From Himantopus leucocephalus (Eukaryota > Chordata > Aves > Charadriiformes > Recurvirostridae), in the NCBI GenBank assembly GCA_003993805.1, contig RSEF01000017.1:12160576-12224575 (forward strand): a stretch of DNA of 64,000 nt, read 5' to 3'. The translations under genes were made by a program, and so were the position numbers. Below the pieces are notes generated by a model that did not search any database, was not told the origin of the DNA, and worked only from the letters and a program-made list of their open reading frames with translations. Each line of letters begins with the position of its first letter. Within the stretch, counting starts at the first letter, position 1. Shown piece after piece: positions 11,030 to 24,400 of this stretch.

Positions 11030-14000
11030 TGGTGTCTCCTCCATAGCTGTGACAGGAGCTCAGAAGAAGGCTTGGGGACTGAGGTGGCCAGGGGGTCATT
11101 TCTAGGGTGCAGGCTTCTGTATCAGCTCATATTTACAAAGTCCAGATGAGGATCAATCACAATTTTCTGATAGAGGCTGCTTTGTTCAAAGAGAAAATAA
11201 GACAAAAGACACTAAAAGCACAATGTTAATCCCAAAGAGCACAGTTAGTCCACATTAGTCTTTGCTGATGTCTCTCCTACATCATGAGATGTATGAGCCT
11301 ACAAGACTTACAAACCCACAAAATGCACATGAACCCCTTTTTCCCCACTTAAGGAAGAGTTATAAAGACCAACAGGAAGAGGTAACTGCGTAACACAAAC
11401 ACCAAATCACATCACCACCTTCAGATGCATGTGTTTAGTTTTAGAAGTGGAAAAAATTATCAGCGTCCATTGTTTTATGAGAGTAACTGGAAAAAGACAG
11501 AGCCCACACTCAGCTGTGACCTACTAAGTACCTCCAAATCCACATCACAATTGGATTAAATTAACCGTAATGAGAATTACGTACATTGCCTCACCCTTCC
11601 ACTGACAACTAAAAATAGAAGGCAGGTAAGATGCCATACAAATTCCTAGTTTAAACAAGACATATGCAAGATAGCAAAGAATTGGTGCAGATAGACCTAG
11701 ACTGCACACGATGAAAACAACAGCAGTCCTACAAGGAGTAATTTATATTATCTCAGCATCCTTACAGAGCAGACAGAGGCTCACGGGCCATGTGCAGGGA
11801 AATGGGATATTTACTGCATTGTTTTTACCTTCAGTGCAGAAAGCAGAACAGTCACAGCAAGTGCGTTGTCACCACCAAAACACTGCAATTTTGGAACAAA
11901 TGATTCATCTCACTGTCCTGCCTTGGAATGCTCCAAAGATGATATATCATGTGTTATCAACCTTATCTGGACCACCCTGCCCCCACTTTCATCTCTGATG
12001 TCTTCAGTCTGTTTTCTCAAGATCAGCCTCAGTATTAGTTTCTTGCCAGTTAAAACAACCATCTGGAACTCATTTCTCTCTCCTTAGATTCTCATTTTGC
12101 TGTCAGGGGTCTTAACCAAGCACAGACATATGCGGAATCTTTCTGCTCAGAAATTTTTTGCCTTACCTGCTTGAATTAACCTCCTAACAACTCACCTTTT
12201 CCAAATCAAAGCAAATACAAAATTAATCCATTGCATAATTAACACTGCAAGAATCCACCATTCTTCCTCCACTGAACACAGCCACTTCTGTGCAATACTT
12301 CACAGCACTTGAGAAATAAATCTATCCATAGTAATTTATGGCTCATATCTCTACCTGAAGGACATGCACAACTTTCATAAAACAGAAATAGTGTAACAAA
12401 TCCCCGCACATAAGAAAGTTGAGGTCCTCCCACAGAGGCTTAGGTCTCGTGCAGCTCTGCTGCTACTACTGTGCTGTGTGGCCTGTGGCACTTCATAGCC
12501 CTGACAGAGATATTATCTACGAAAGACTTGTTACACACTAGCTAGACTCAGAAAAGAGCAAAACGGTTTAGCAGAGGTTGAACAATTAAGAAGCTCCAGG
12601 GAGGAACATTCTTGGTATCTCAGTACATTTGAGACAATGTCTCAGGCAGTAGCTTCTTGTGCTAGTGACCGAGGTTTACTCTGGAGTCTTCACTTGGTCT
12701 TTCTGTCAAGTTAATGTTGACGGGTTCGAACTGAATTGCTAACATGGCCAATATGTCAATAATACTACACATGCAGGAATGCTACAAATGGTACCTTTTT
12801 GAAGGTACCATTTCATGCATTTGTCACAACAGGATTTGATTTGAGCAACCTGGGAAATGGCAGCAGTATATGGTTTTCAGCCAAAATCTTCCACAGGCAA
12901 GAAGTGAGACTGCCATGCCTGTACTGCTGCCAGGATGCACATATTGTGAGTTCTGGGGTTGGAGCAGGTTATGAAAAGTGTTCATTTGTTCTCTGTGACC
13001 ACTGTTAACTGCTAGCATATCCAAGCGGTCTGCCGGGACTTAAGGCTCATTTAGTATCGCTCAAAACCCAAGCTTACAAAACCCGCATAAGTCAAGACAT
13101 CCGACTTCCTTATAATAATCAAAATACCTTAATCCAGTGTTTACCTGTGAGGATATTAGAATTTAATTTTTCCAACATTCATGATTGCAATTTTATGTGA
13201 TTTTGCCAGTGTAAATGGCAGACCATTCCGTGCTGTACCCTTGGGCATACAAAAGCCAATGTGGGCATTAACCAGCTTAGTCCAATTAAAGGACCCTAAT
13301 GCAATTCTGTTAAGGTCCTGATTTGTTAGGCTTGACTACATTTCCAAAGAAGGAGCACAATTGGGTGGATTTTTTTATCTAAAGCATAAGCTCCAAGTCC
13401 TTAGTCATCCTTGCTAAAGCCTTCCCCAAACTGGCCATGGTTTGTGCTACCTCTGCATCACTGCAGTCCAACGTCAGTATAATCTGCTTTTTAACATAGT
13501 ATTAAAACTAGAGCCAAAGGACACAGCTGCTTTCGTCTGTGTAACACTCATTACAAGAGACTTAAGGACAGCATAACAGCAAGGCTTCTATTCTCAGCTG
13601 GTAGGCAGGAAACTTTGCAAGCCGGAAATGCATGCCATGAAAATGGGGCACCAGTAGGCAAGATGGATTAAGAGAAAAGGGCAAGAGTAGGTCTGGGCTA
13701 CTCAGCAGATCCTTTCTGTCCTCTTATTCTATACTTTTTTGTACACTTTTCACAAAACAATCCTATACATTTTTCTACAAACAGTTCAGAATGAACTGCG
13801 CAGCAGAGTACCTACGAAAAACAGTTCGCGCTTTCCATTCAAAGAACAATGTATGCTTCCATGGGTTTCACATTCTTTCCTCACACAAGTCTTAAAATAA
13901 TCCTAATATTACAGACTGGATACTAGAGTTTAGACATGTGATATGGCAGCCAATATCACAGACAGAAGCTGGTAAGAATAAAGGCATTCCTATCTCCTCT

Positions 14001-17000
14001 CATATGCACATATTGTACCTGCCTCAGAGGGGACAGCCTCACCTTCCCTCCTTACAGTTCTGGACCCTCACCACTGAATACAAGTCTACTTTTCTGAATT
14101 GAACAATGCAAGCTAACAGCATCAAAATCTTCTGTTTTTTTCCCCAGCTTCATCCTCTGAGGGTTATTAGGCACAACCATAAACAAAGGAGCCCACGCTA
14201 ACAGTGGCTGCAGACTCAGGACTTGGGAAGTTGAGCTAGTTAGGATACAAACTTCCAGTTCCACTCAAACACGGTGTGCAAAAAATGACTGCTTCAGTAT
14301 GTTCTTCTGCTCTCAATCACTGCTGAAAAGTGCCAGGTATATTTTTTTAAAAGTTCAGGTTTTGGAATTTCAAGGCTACGGACTCACAGGCCAATTCTGT
14401 AAATTGAAAGGTTCACATACAGTTTTATGATGTAATGCTTGAGGGTTCTCCGGGGTTCAATCTCTAACCCAAAAATTTGCTGTTTCCCGTAATAATCAAA
14501 GTTACTGCCCTTAACATGCATTGTCACAACTTTTCTATCTGGCCACTAGATGTCCCTTCTGCACTGCACAAAGTCAAGCAAAGGCTATTGTGTGAAAACA
14601 GGAGTTAAGAAATTCATGTATCACCAGTGCTGCCAAATGAATGCAACTAGACACATCCCGAAACGCTGTAGGACTGTGCCAAGCTGCACACTGAGCCCTG
14701 TAAGACCTGCTGCAACATCCACACATCAGAAGAGCTAAGGAGCAGTTTTGTTTGTAAGTCAAAACATTAAAGTTGCTATTAAAACTTGGCAAAATCACAC
14801 AAAATCTCCAGTCTCAAGACTAATTGCACTTTTTAGACACAATAAATTTAGTTTCCTATCATTGCTAATCAATCAGAAGTGCTGGCAAGTAAACCATGCT
14901 GCCTGATAAGACTATTGAGCATATGACACTGGTCAGTCCTAGGTAATGGGAATGACACAATCATCGTGACAAGAAATAGCAGAAAGGTTGGTATTTCTTG
15001 CCATGCAGGAACTTCACAGAGCAATGTGATGTATGGTCAGAGTTCTGACCCAGACTCACTTTCCTGGAGCACAATAATCAATTTCAGATAAAACTGTAGT
15101 GTTGACAAAGAAGAGGGTTGGCAGTCCAGTAGGGCAGAGGCAGAATTAACATTTATTCATGAGAATTTCATAGGAAATATCTCTGTGGGTTAAGACTGAA
15201 CGTAGCATACATAGCCCATACGCAGAGGTTTGGGGTCTAACTCTACCCATAGATGCAGCCCTGAAAGCCTGGCCATCAGGCGCCATCCTGTGGCAACGGA
15301 CTCACTCTTGTCATGCACCAGCGACCATGCTCAAACACATGATTTATGTCAGTCACACAGCTACAAACAGCCAACACAACCTCAGTGAAATTCTGCCTTC
15401 ACTGAGCAACTGGGACAACACTATGTCCTCTTAAAAGAATATCACTTCTACAGAGAAATGACACCTTAAGCAGACCTTTTTTCTAATCAGTATCACCAGC
15501 AATTTCTTGGAAGACTCATGTATTTGTCTGCAGACTATGGGAGGTCTAGGGTTAGGATTTGAGGGGACAAAATTGGAGCAGACTTGCCTGAATTCTGAAA
15601 GCACCTGCTTGCCTCACAATATTGGCTGCTTGTGCAGAGATCTTCATTACATGCCTCATTCCAAAAAAGAACAAATTGCAAGAACTGCAAGAAGGATATC
15701 CAATAAATGCATAGCACCTATAGCTTCCTCGCAAACATATAAGCCCATTCACAACATACACAGACTGGGCCATAGTAAAGACAAAGCCATACTTCTGCCA
15801 AGTTATCTCTAAAGGAAGTTACAGCAGTCTGGCTCTAACCGTGGATGTACCCTTTGATCTATGTGAGACCCTGGTGGAGTGCTGCAGGTCAACCTTAAGC
15901 CCCTTTGATCCTCCTCCACTGCTTACAGCTGCCTCGATGGAGGTGAATCCCTTCCAAGGGGCCTCTTTTGGCAGATGGGAAGATGAGAATGTTGATCAGC
16001 TAACAGGAAGCAGCTAACAGTGTAAAAACGGTCTCAGGCAAGATTTTCTGCAGTAAAATGTTATAGCAGGAAGAAGGATGTGTCCAATACATTGCCTGGA
16101 TCTAAGAGTGTTTTGAAGTTGTGTTGACTATTGTGAGGCCTTTTGTGCTGCTGTTTTTGTCAAAATGATCCAACACGTAAATATCCCTTTGCACTACGAC
16201 TATCACTGCTTAGAGGGAGCCTCTCAAGCCACTGGAGGGCAGCGCTGGGCAGCTTTCTGATCTACCAGCCTAAAAACAGCTTTGAAAGGCAACATTCTAA
16301 ATTAGCATATGTTTGTTGCAAATGTCTGCATTACTGGCAACCCTGGAGTCGTGCTGGTGCCTAGGGCGCTTAGCAGGCTTCAGGGGGGAAAGCTAAATGC
16401 TCAGCCAGAACCAAAGGAACCTACAATCAGAGCCAAAGTAAGGGAGCTATGCCCTGCAGCAGTGCCTGGGTGAAAGGAACCTTGTAATGCAAAAGTTTGC
16501 ACTGAGTGAAAGCCAAACATGGGGGTGGGGAATTTTGGAAAAGTCCCCAGCTGGACCTGAAAAACAAACACAACTAGCTGCACCATGTGAGCTGTGTGTT
16601 CTGAGGCAGAGTCTATCCTCAAAGTCCTGTATATGACATCTATCTCTGCCATGGAATTGACACCTTTGAATAGTGCATAAATCAGCAAGCTCATTTTCCT
16701 TCCAGGTGTAATCTCTGTTTTCTCTCACAGTCTTCATGCGGAGTCTGGTCTGTAATGAGGCCTCTGGGAAAAACTGGACATTTTACCACAGTAGGTGGCA
16801 GGAAGTAAAATGGATGCGGCCCAAGGATGTGCCAAACATTGAGGAATGAGTAGCTTTCTCCAAGAAGCCAAAGACACTGGCCTTGCCTTTGCGCATTTGC
16901 ACCTTAATGAACATTCCATTCAAGAGATACTCTTATTACCTCCAAATCTAATCCAGGCAACTAAACAGACACATCTGCCAACATGAAGACAAGGGACAAC

Positions 17001-20000
17001 TGTACAGAAATAGCCCTTTGTTCAATTTCCTGACTCAGCAGCTGGGGATATTTTCCAGCTACTTTCAGTATCTTAGGCTTGCACACTCATGACTTTCTAG
17101 GCCATGTTTCACATCAATATTAGCATAACCACTGACTGTGCCACAGTGACACAGAGTGGCAAACATCTCTGAAGTTAACTTCTGTCCTAAGAATATTTCA
17201 CAGACTGAAACTCCCATGTACGTCAATCGTTTCTTCTTCACAGATGACCCATAATGGCCTTACCTAAACCGGGTGTGCAAAAGTTGCTGGATCTGCTATC
17301 ACTGGATGAGAGGGTCTGGCAACCTTGCAAGGATTGCTGCAGCACGCACTGGCATATGGGCAGACATTTCATTTTGCTGAGATGCTAAATCCTGATGTTT
17401 CCATCACCATCCATTTGTCAGATTCTTTAACAAACCTTTAAGTACAACAAATACAGATCTTTACATAATTGTTAGCAGCATTCAAGCTTGTTCTCATGGT
17501 CTTCAAACAGTGCTTCATCCCAGTGTCAATAACACAGAATTTGTTTCATAATTAGGAAGTGAATAATTAACTTGTCACCACACTGGCAACAATTCTTCCA
17601 GACCTGCTCTGTACGTGTAGACCCCTCTTTAAGAAAAGAAAATACCATGTAAGTCATCAAATTTAACTTCATAAGCATATATACTTGTACTCCTGACTGT
17701 TTCCTTCTGGCATAGAAAGGTTTTGATGATTACCGACTACATTACTACTACTTTGGCAGCACCACCAGATCAGAACAATCTGAGCTGAGAGACAATCCAA
17801 CATTTAGTTAATGCTCTCATTCTCTATTAGTACTGCTGCGTTACTGCAAACTAAAATCAAGGGATAGAAACCTATATAATTAGATGTTATGGAAATATAC
17901 ATTCTCTGCCAAAGACAGCTCAATATCAGGTTAACTGTACCAATATACTAAGCATTTTCCCAACTTCAGAATAGTGATGGTTTATGAGTGATCAGTTACA
18001 GGTCCTAAGATATCAGTAACCACAAATAAAATTTTATTTCAAAGACATGGTAAAAAATAAACTCAAAAGATATGCCCACCTTAATTCTATGATCCTTGCA
18101 GACTTAAATCAGGCCTAATCTCCCATGTCTGCTTCTGAAAAATATCCTCATTTGCTTCTAACTGCATAACTGGACTAGAGACGAGGGTAGGCAGAGGTTT
18201 TTAGGGCTTCAGCACTTCTCTCTGCCCTGAGGGAAGCTCTAGTTTGTTGCACTTCTCTTAGGGAGCATGGTTGACGCACATTTTCTACTTCATGTCTTGC
18301 AACAGCAGGCAAACCAAGCTCCTGCTGAGCTTCTGCAAAAGGTAATATTGATCTGCACCACAAGTGTTTGAATCTTTAGCTCTGCTAACTGGTGTGCTGA
18401 ACGTGCACGGGAGTTCATCAATATGTCTGAAACAAAATCTGCTTGATGGCCTCTGAAAAAAAGAAAAATGAAACTTTTATAGCATGCTGAATTAAAATGC
18501 AGTCTATAATCTTGATTTATAATCAAGAAGTCCAACTATGATATCATCAACTTTCATATACATAACACCGCATTGCACAAGGTCCATATGGCTTTCTTGC
18601 TACAGTGGGCAAAAGGAGATGTGATACCCAAGCCTGGCTGCACACTGCATCAGCTGTGATGACAACACAGTGAATCGACAGGAATGGTGCAGTTCTAGGT
18701 GTCTGACCGTGCACTTTACTATATGGAATATTTTGAAGCCAAGGTCCTCTGTCGCTCATGCTGGAATTCAAGAGCAATCAGTCCTGTGACTGCACTGTGG
18801 GAAGAGGAAACAGCAGCAAAGTCTGAAGCAGAAGAGTGCATATTCGCACAAGTACTCAAAAATTTACACACAGGGAACTGTACTAAACTGTTCCAACCTA
18901 CTTCTGAACATAATTATAGGGATAGAACACTGGTTAATCCTGGTAAAAGCACAATAGTAGCTTCATCAGGATTACAATTGTTTCAGTAAGAGCAAGAATA
19001 AGCATCTCTCTGATGAGAGACATATAAGGCTTCTTAGGAGGTTGTATACAAAATATTCAAGTGGATGACTCTAGAAACTTACCAAGAACTATGGGAAGAA
19101 ACACAGAAAGAATTCTAATACTTTAAATCAGATGTCTAATGCCAATCCAGCCTTGCCATTCACCGATTATACATATAATTTCTGGACAGAAACAGGATAA
19201 TTGACAGCTTACTGAAACACTATCCATTTTATCCCTGAGAAACTCCATTGGAACTAAGTCCCCCCTATATATATCCCAGTAAGAAGCAGCATCTTGTATT
19301 TTTAAAGAATTTTTCCACACCAAGGCCAGTTTGTCAGCGTCATTTATTATGCTCGAATGCTTTATGAGACAGAAGTCACAAACCTGACAATTTAATTCTC
19401 GTTTGCTTTGGAAGTGACTTCATATGCCAGCCTAGCTCTACTATCTGGGCAAATGATGAAACTTTCTGCTCCAACTCAGCTTTAGGTCATCCTCTTTCTA
19501 TTACAGGACGTAAGAAGAATTTCCTTTCCTGTATCTGTGACCAGAAGGCAAGCCAACGTATGGATGGCTGAGCTCCCTGTAATAGTAGAAGAGTTGCAGA
19601 AATTTAATTTCACTCCACAGCGTATGAACCAATCTCTGGATCTTTAGCTTTGCTGTGACTGACTGAATATACAGGTGAGATGTTTTATGAGGGCCTATCA
19701 GTGCTTAAAAAAAACAAAAACAAAAAAACTTTGAAGATTTAAACCCCATTTGATCCTAAATCCTTTTTAACGCATGACTCCAAACCAAGGGACTTTGCAT
19801 ATTTCTGCTAGTCTCATTTCCCAGAAGGTCAGCAGGGCAACCACTCTGGAGAAAAATGGAATTCGAGAAGCAAGGAGAAAATCTCTTTAGATGTGTGTGT
19901 TCTGAGAAAATGGCAAATCACTGTCACTTCTACTATATGGGACTAAATGAAAATTTCTTCAATTCCATTTGTACTTCTTTGTAAAGCATGTTGAAACATA

Positions 20001-21420
20001 GGTTCCCTTTGCTTCTGCATTTCCTTTGATTCAGGCCAGACAATGTAACATGGAGATTAATCACCACACAGCATCCAGTATTTCTGAGATTTCACAGCTT
20101 CATGTCACTTAGAAAGGTAAAAGGTCAGCCTGCAATACTGTCAACTTGGATGGGCTGTTGTAACGTTTCCTCTTAGAACTTGGGGAATCATACTGCCATT
20201 GCCCTTAAGTCTTGAATGAGCTAATGATTACTTTCAATTATTCTTTGTTAGTCAGAGTTAACCCTAAGTAGCCTTCAAGAGTGCACACTACATGTGGATG
20301 ATCCAGCACCTCTTATTATAGCAACCAACTTTCTGCAGTTCATGAATGAGAAAACAAGAGCAACCAAAATGCATGGGAGAAAGCCAGGAACGTCAACACA
20401 TTGTTTTTCTACCTTGAAACACTTTCTTCCATTCAGTAAGAGGTTATGTCCTTCCAACATGATTTTAAAATATTGAATCCACTCCTGGCTGTTAATTTCA
20501 ACACTGATATATACTTAACTCCAATTGCCTTGTTTATTTCCCCTCAGTACCTTAACCCTATTGGCAATTTCTGTTAAAATAATAAACCTGACACTTTGTA
20601 TTCCCACCACCAAATATCCACTAGAGTCAACAATGGAATCAAAGCCACAGATCATCCTCTTTCCGTGACTTTAAAGCTCATAATCCTCTATTAAATTAGC
20701 CAGTAAGGACAGTGATTTGCTGATTCTGCCCAGCAGAGGACTTGATCTCTTCTCTTTTTCTATTGCTTTGCAGAAATGGTACTTCAATAACGAGCACATC
20801 CTTGTGGGCTGATAGAATCTCACTGTTAGGTCAGAAGAGGTTCCTACAATTTAGGAACCAAATAACTTACTTGGGCAGTAGCAGACAAGAATTGCCACGG
20901 CAGCTATGTACACAATGCTTCCCAATTCATTCATCCACCTTCAGCTGAAACTGAGCTTCCAGGGGTGAAATAAGGTCAAAACAAAGTAAAGAGTGAAATG
21001 GAATCTGTCCGACAATAAGCCAGGTGTCAGGCACCCGATGCACAGAGCCTGACCAAGGACAAAACGGTCATTCTCTGTTAGCTGTGGTAGGATGTTGGGA
21101 ATTTTGAGCAGATGTTAATAGGATGAATACACACTAGTTGTACAGCCTCAGAATGATAATGCCTCTAAATACCAAAAGCATATTGATCTCCTGAAGTGCA
21201 TAGTCAGAACATCTAATGGCTCTGGACAGAGCAGGGAAACACTCAAAAGGGAAAAAAAAAAAAGAAAAAGAGAAGATGCTTTAGACTTGAGAGTTTTATC
21301 AGTTAAAAAAGCCTTGAGGCTTAACGGGGAATGTTAAAATGCTACTGCACATACAGACACAGGGCTGCCAAGAATGTGCACTTTGTGTATGAGAGTGGAA
21401 GAATGAATTTATAGAACTTG
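11030..21420. other. Non-coding stretch, no supported exon
   Basis: About 10 kb of AT-rich sequence. The longer frames (minus 16401-16694 and 16447-16737, plus 15507-15812, plus 11711-11998) overlap one another in different frames and lack paired strong splice sites. Apart from the short palindrome at 12786-12813 I see no structured feature. Confidence 0.5.
12786..12813. repeat. Perfect 12-bp inverted repeat, 4-nt loop
   Basis: AAATGGTACCTT (12786-12797), spacer TTTG, then AAGGTACCATTT (12802-12813). The arms are exact reverse complements and contain a GGTACC core. RNA from either strand could fold into a 12-bp stem. No downstream T-run or other context suggests a terminator or an RNA gene. 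Confidence 0.85.
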
Positions 21421-21422
21421 TA

Positions 21423-21480
21423 TGATTATAACAGGTCTAAAACACTTCTACCTAGAAGTGTTTTAGACCTGTTTTAATTA
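21423..21480. repeat. Long near-perfect palindrome: 21-bp arms, 2-nt centre
   Basis: The left arm (21430-21450) starts AACAGGTCTAAAACAC and ends TTCTA. The right arm (21453-21473) starts TAGAAGTGTTTTAGAC and ends CTGTT. They are exact reverse complements around the dinucleotide CC. After one T:T mismatch the pairing continues six more positions outward (21423-21428 with 21475-21480, one of them G:T). The stem is AT-rich and its tip is too tight for a typical microRNA precursor loop, so a cruciform-forming palindrome or the core of a short inverted-repeat (MITE-like) element is more likely. No target-site duplication is obvious. Confidence 0.9.
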
Positions 21481-24400
21481 GGATGTTAGAACCAGGAAGA
21501 ACCTAAAGAGGAAAACAAATCCTTACTGCATTGTTCTGGTGGATCAAAACTGTGGGAAAAGAAAAGCTAACACCAGTGACGCAGAGAATGCAGATACTGT
21601 TCAAAAGAAATTCAAAGGGAAATGCTTTCTATTTTAATTACTGCAACTGTTATTAGTAATGCAGATCAGGCCTTTGCTCTAAAAGTAAATCTCATTTCTA
21701 ACCTGCAGTATCTTTTTCAAGTGTGAGACATTTGAAAGGTCCTTTTTAAACAAGGGCTGTGTAACTGGGAAATTCAATTCATTCTCTTTGCTTTGATATC
21801 TATTTAGTTCAGGACTATACACACCATCAAAAGCAAAATGTTATCCTTCACTCTGCACTAGAGGGCCAAGTGGTCCAATGGCATACGCTTTCTGCTCCAT
21901 GGTACTGATCCAGTGTTTTCACCATCTCACAAAAGCATGTAGCTCTTTGAAGGAGGACTAGACTCCAGGGCAACAGGACTGCAAATTATCAGGTTGTTCA
22001 GAGGTGGTTTGGTGTATTTTTTTTTATGAGGTACAAATTGGACTAAGGTACACTAACAGAAACATCATTGTAAAGTTCACTCTCAGCAGTGCCACCATAG
22101 CAGCATAATTCTATGAACTCTGGTCAATAGTATTATATATCCACTGAACCACTGAGGACATTAAGCAAACACACTAAAGAGATGAGAAAAGATTCCAGTT
22201 GTCCTGAGCTTCCCACTCTCTGACCACAAAACCGCACTCTCACATCAAATGGGGAATGAAACTCAAGGGACATTTCAATCCTACACCCCTGCTCTAATTA
22301 ATAATCCTACTTTATCAATATTTGATGCAGCTGTTATTGTGTCTCCTCTGACCATTACACTTTTCATATAATGCTCTGAATTATGCTGCTTTATAGCAAC
22401 GTAACAGCACTGTACTCCTTTCAAGGTAATACAGATAGTAAAACATGGCACCTCCTTTCCTAACACATTGCCTTTCCAGAAGACCCTGCTTCAGGATGAG
22501 CTTATGAGATCAGCAGCTATAGCATATAGCTAGGTAACAATTTATGTAAAAAGATATATTGACTCAGGCCTAAATGACCCCTCCCCTTTGTGGCCCACTA
22601 TACCACCATTGTATGGAAAAGTAAATATATTCATATCCTGAAAACCAAACCAAAACATACATAAGGTTGAGCGCAACAGAGAACAGTCACTGTGTATACT
22701 GGCATAGAGAATCACAGTTAATAAGGCACAAAAGCAATTATGACAAGAAAACCTTACAATATTTGCAAACTAAAGTGCCGAGAAGGAGGATGTAGACTAC
22801 CCTGTGCTAAACATAACAGAAATGCCCATCCCTCACCACAAAACCTTCATTCATGTCACACAAACTCACTTAGATGAGTACATGATTAGGTATGCTGTTG
22901 TGGTTGCATTTCCACAGGGTTAAGAGGTTACTGCTGCTACCCAATTACTCATCAGCACAGTTCCACAAGAGAGTACTCCCCCTCTGCTTTGCATGCGTAA
23001 CTGCAAATGCAATAACTCCCAAAACAGATGTTGTTAACATGATCAAGAATATTAACTCAGCAATTGCAAGTGGCAATTGTGAATTGCTTAGGTAAAATGC
23101 AGCTCAAGAACAATTACATGCAGCTACATGAAAAGTAAAACATTCCACAATCCACATCACACTCTTTAAGGATCCTCTTTGGAAAACAGAATACATGCTC
23201 AAAATTCTCCATCAGTGCAGAATCATTAAGACTAGTCCCTGCTGCTGAAGAATTGAGACACAGGGAAAGGCAGTACAAATTCATGGATAGAGAAAGGGCC
23301 TTTTCTGTACGTTCTTCAGTCTCTCAGTTTCTGAACACTGTACCTTTCATCTGCAAGGGACCTTATTTAAAAACAAACACAAAAAGTAAGAGAGTAAGAG
23401 TAAAACAAACATTTAAGAGAAAAATAACCTGCTGACAGAAGAGAAGCACAAAGCCTGTGCATTTTCTTGGTGCTACCCAGCTTGTTTCTCTACAGGACAA
23501 CCATTCCCAAAGCAGAGGTAGGGGCTGAAGTATGGCAACATATTGGGAGGCTTACACTTTCTTGCCAGATTGCACATTTTCCCAATTCCAGGCTTTTACT
23601 GCATGCCAGTGTTGGCATCATAATATGCAAGTATCAATTCATGGAGAAATACAACAAGGGAGCAGAGAAGCAGATGAATTCATCCCAGTTCAAAGGTGGG
23701 GCAATAGTGGCTTCCCTGCCTGAAAAGCAATACCACAGCAGTTCCTGTTTATAGGGGAAAAAAAAAAGGAAAGAAGTACTTGGAGTAACACCCAACCTTC
23801 AGTCACTAAAGATTAATCATAGAAGCGTAGCACTCTTCTTCCCTAGCTCCCTAGGGCAGTATCAGGACTACAGACTACAATTTGGTCTCCCCGTAGTGAG
23901 GGAGAAAAGGCAAGAAAGAAGTGAGGACAAAGGAAGAAGAAACCAGTCAAAACCAGGTTTGGGACTCCATGTAGTTAGATATATTATTTATTTATTTGTG
24001 TGTGTGTGAGGAGGCCAACCAGTTCTTCCATTCAGAGTGTACAAACCTGTAATTTCAGCACCTGGAAGCGAGGTCCTGGAGTTCCAAGCCCAGCCAGGAT
24101 TTCCTATGCGCACTTTCTGCATGGAGCCCAGCGGAGACAGAATTTTTGTGAACAGCTAGGGAAAGGGTTGAGGGTCACAGAAAATCACATCAAAGAGCTT
24201 TTCACAGCTTTAGCTTGTGGAACATAAAGCAGAGATATTAAAATGGGAAGATTAAAAGAAAAGCAACAAAGAAATTTTGAGGTATTCATGGGAAAACAGG
24301 TACAAGGCAAAGTGCCAAAAGTATCCAGAGAGATTTCTAGTTACTATGTGTCTTCTACCCTTACCATCTGACTCAAAGCCCAATGAAGTAATTAAAGACA

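Noticed and set aside
12715..12745. tRNA-like GGTTCGAA string
   Set aside because: Only the T-loop-like string is present; no acceptor stem, anticodon arm or A box can be folded around it.
21423..21480. microRNA precursor
   Set aside because: The hairpin has a 2-nt centre and a fully matched stem; known precursors have larger terminal loops and bulges.
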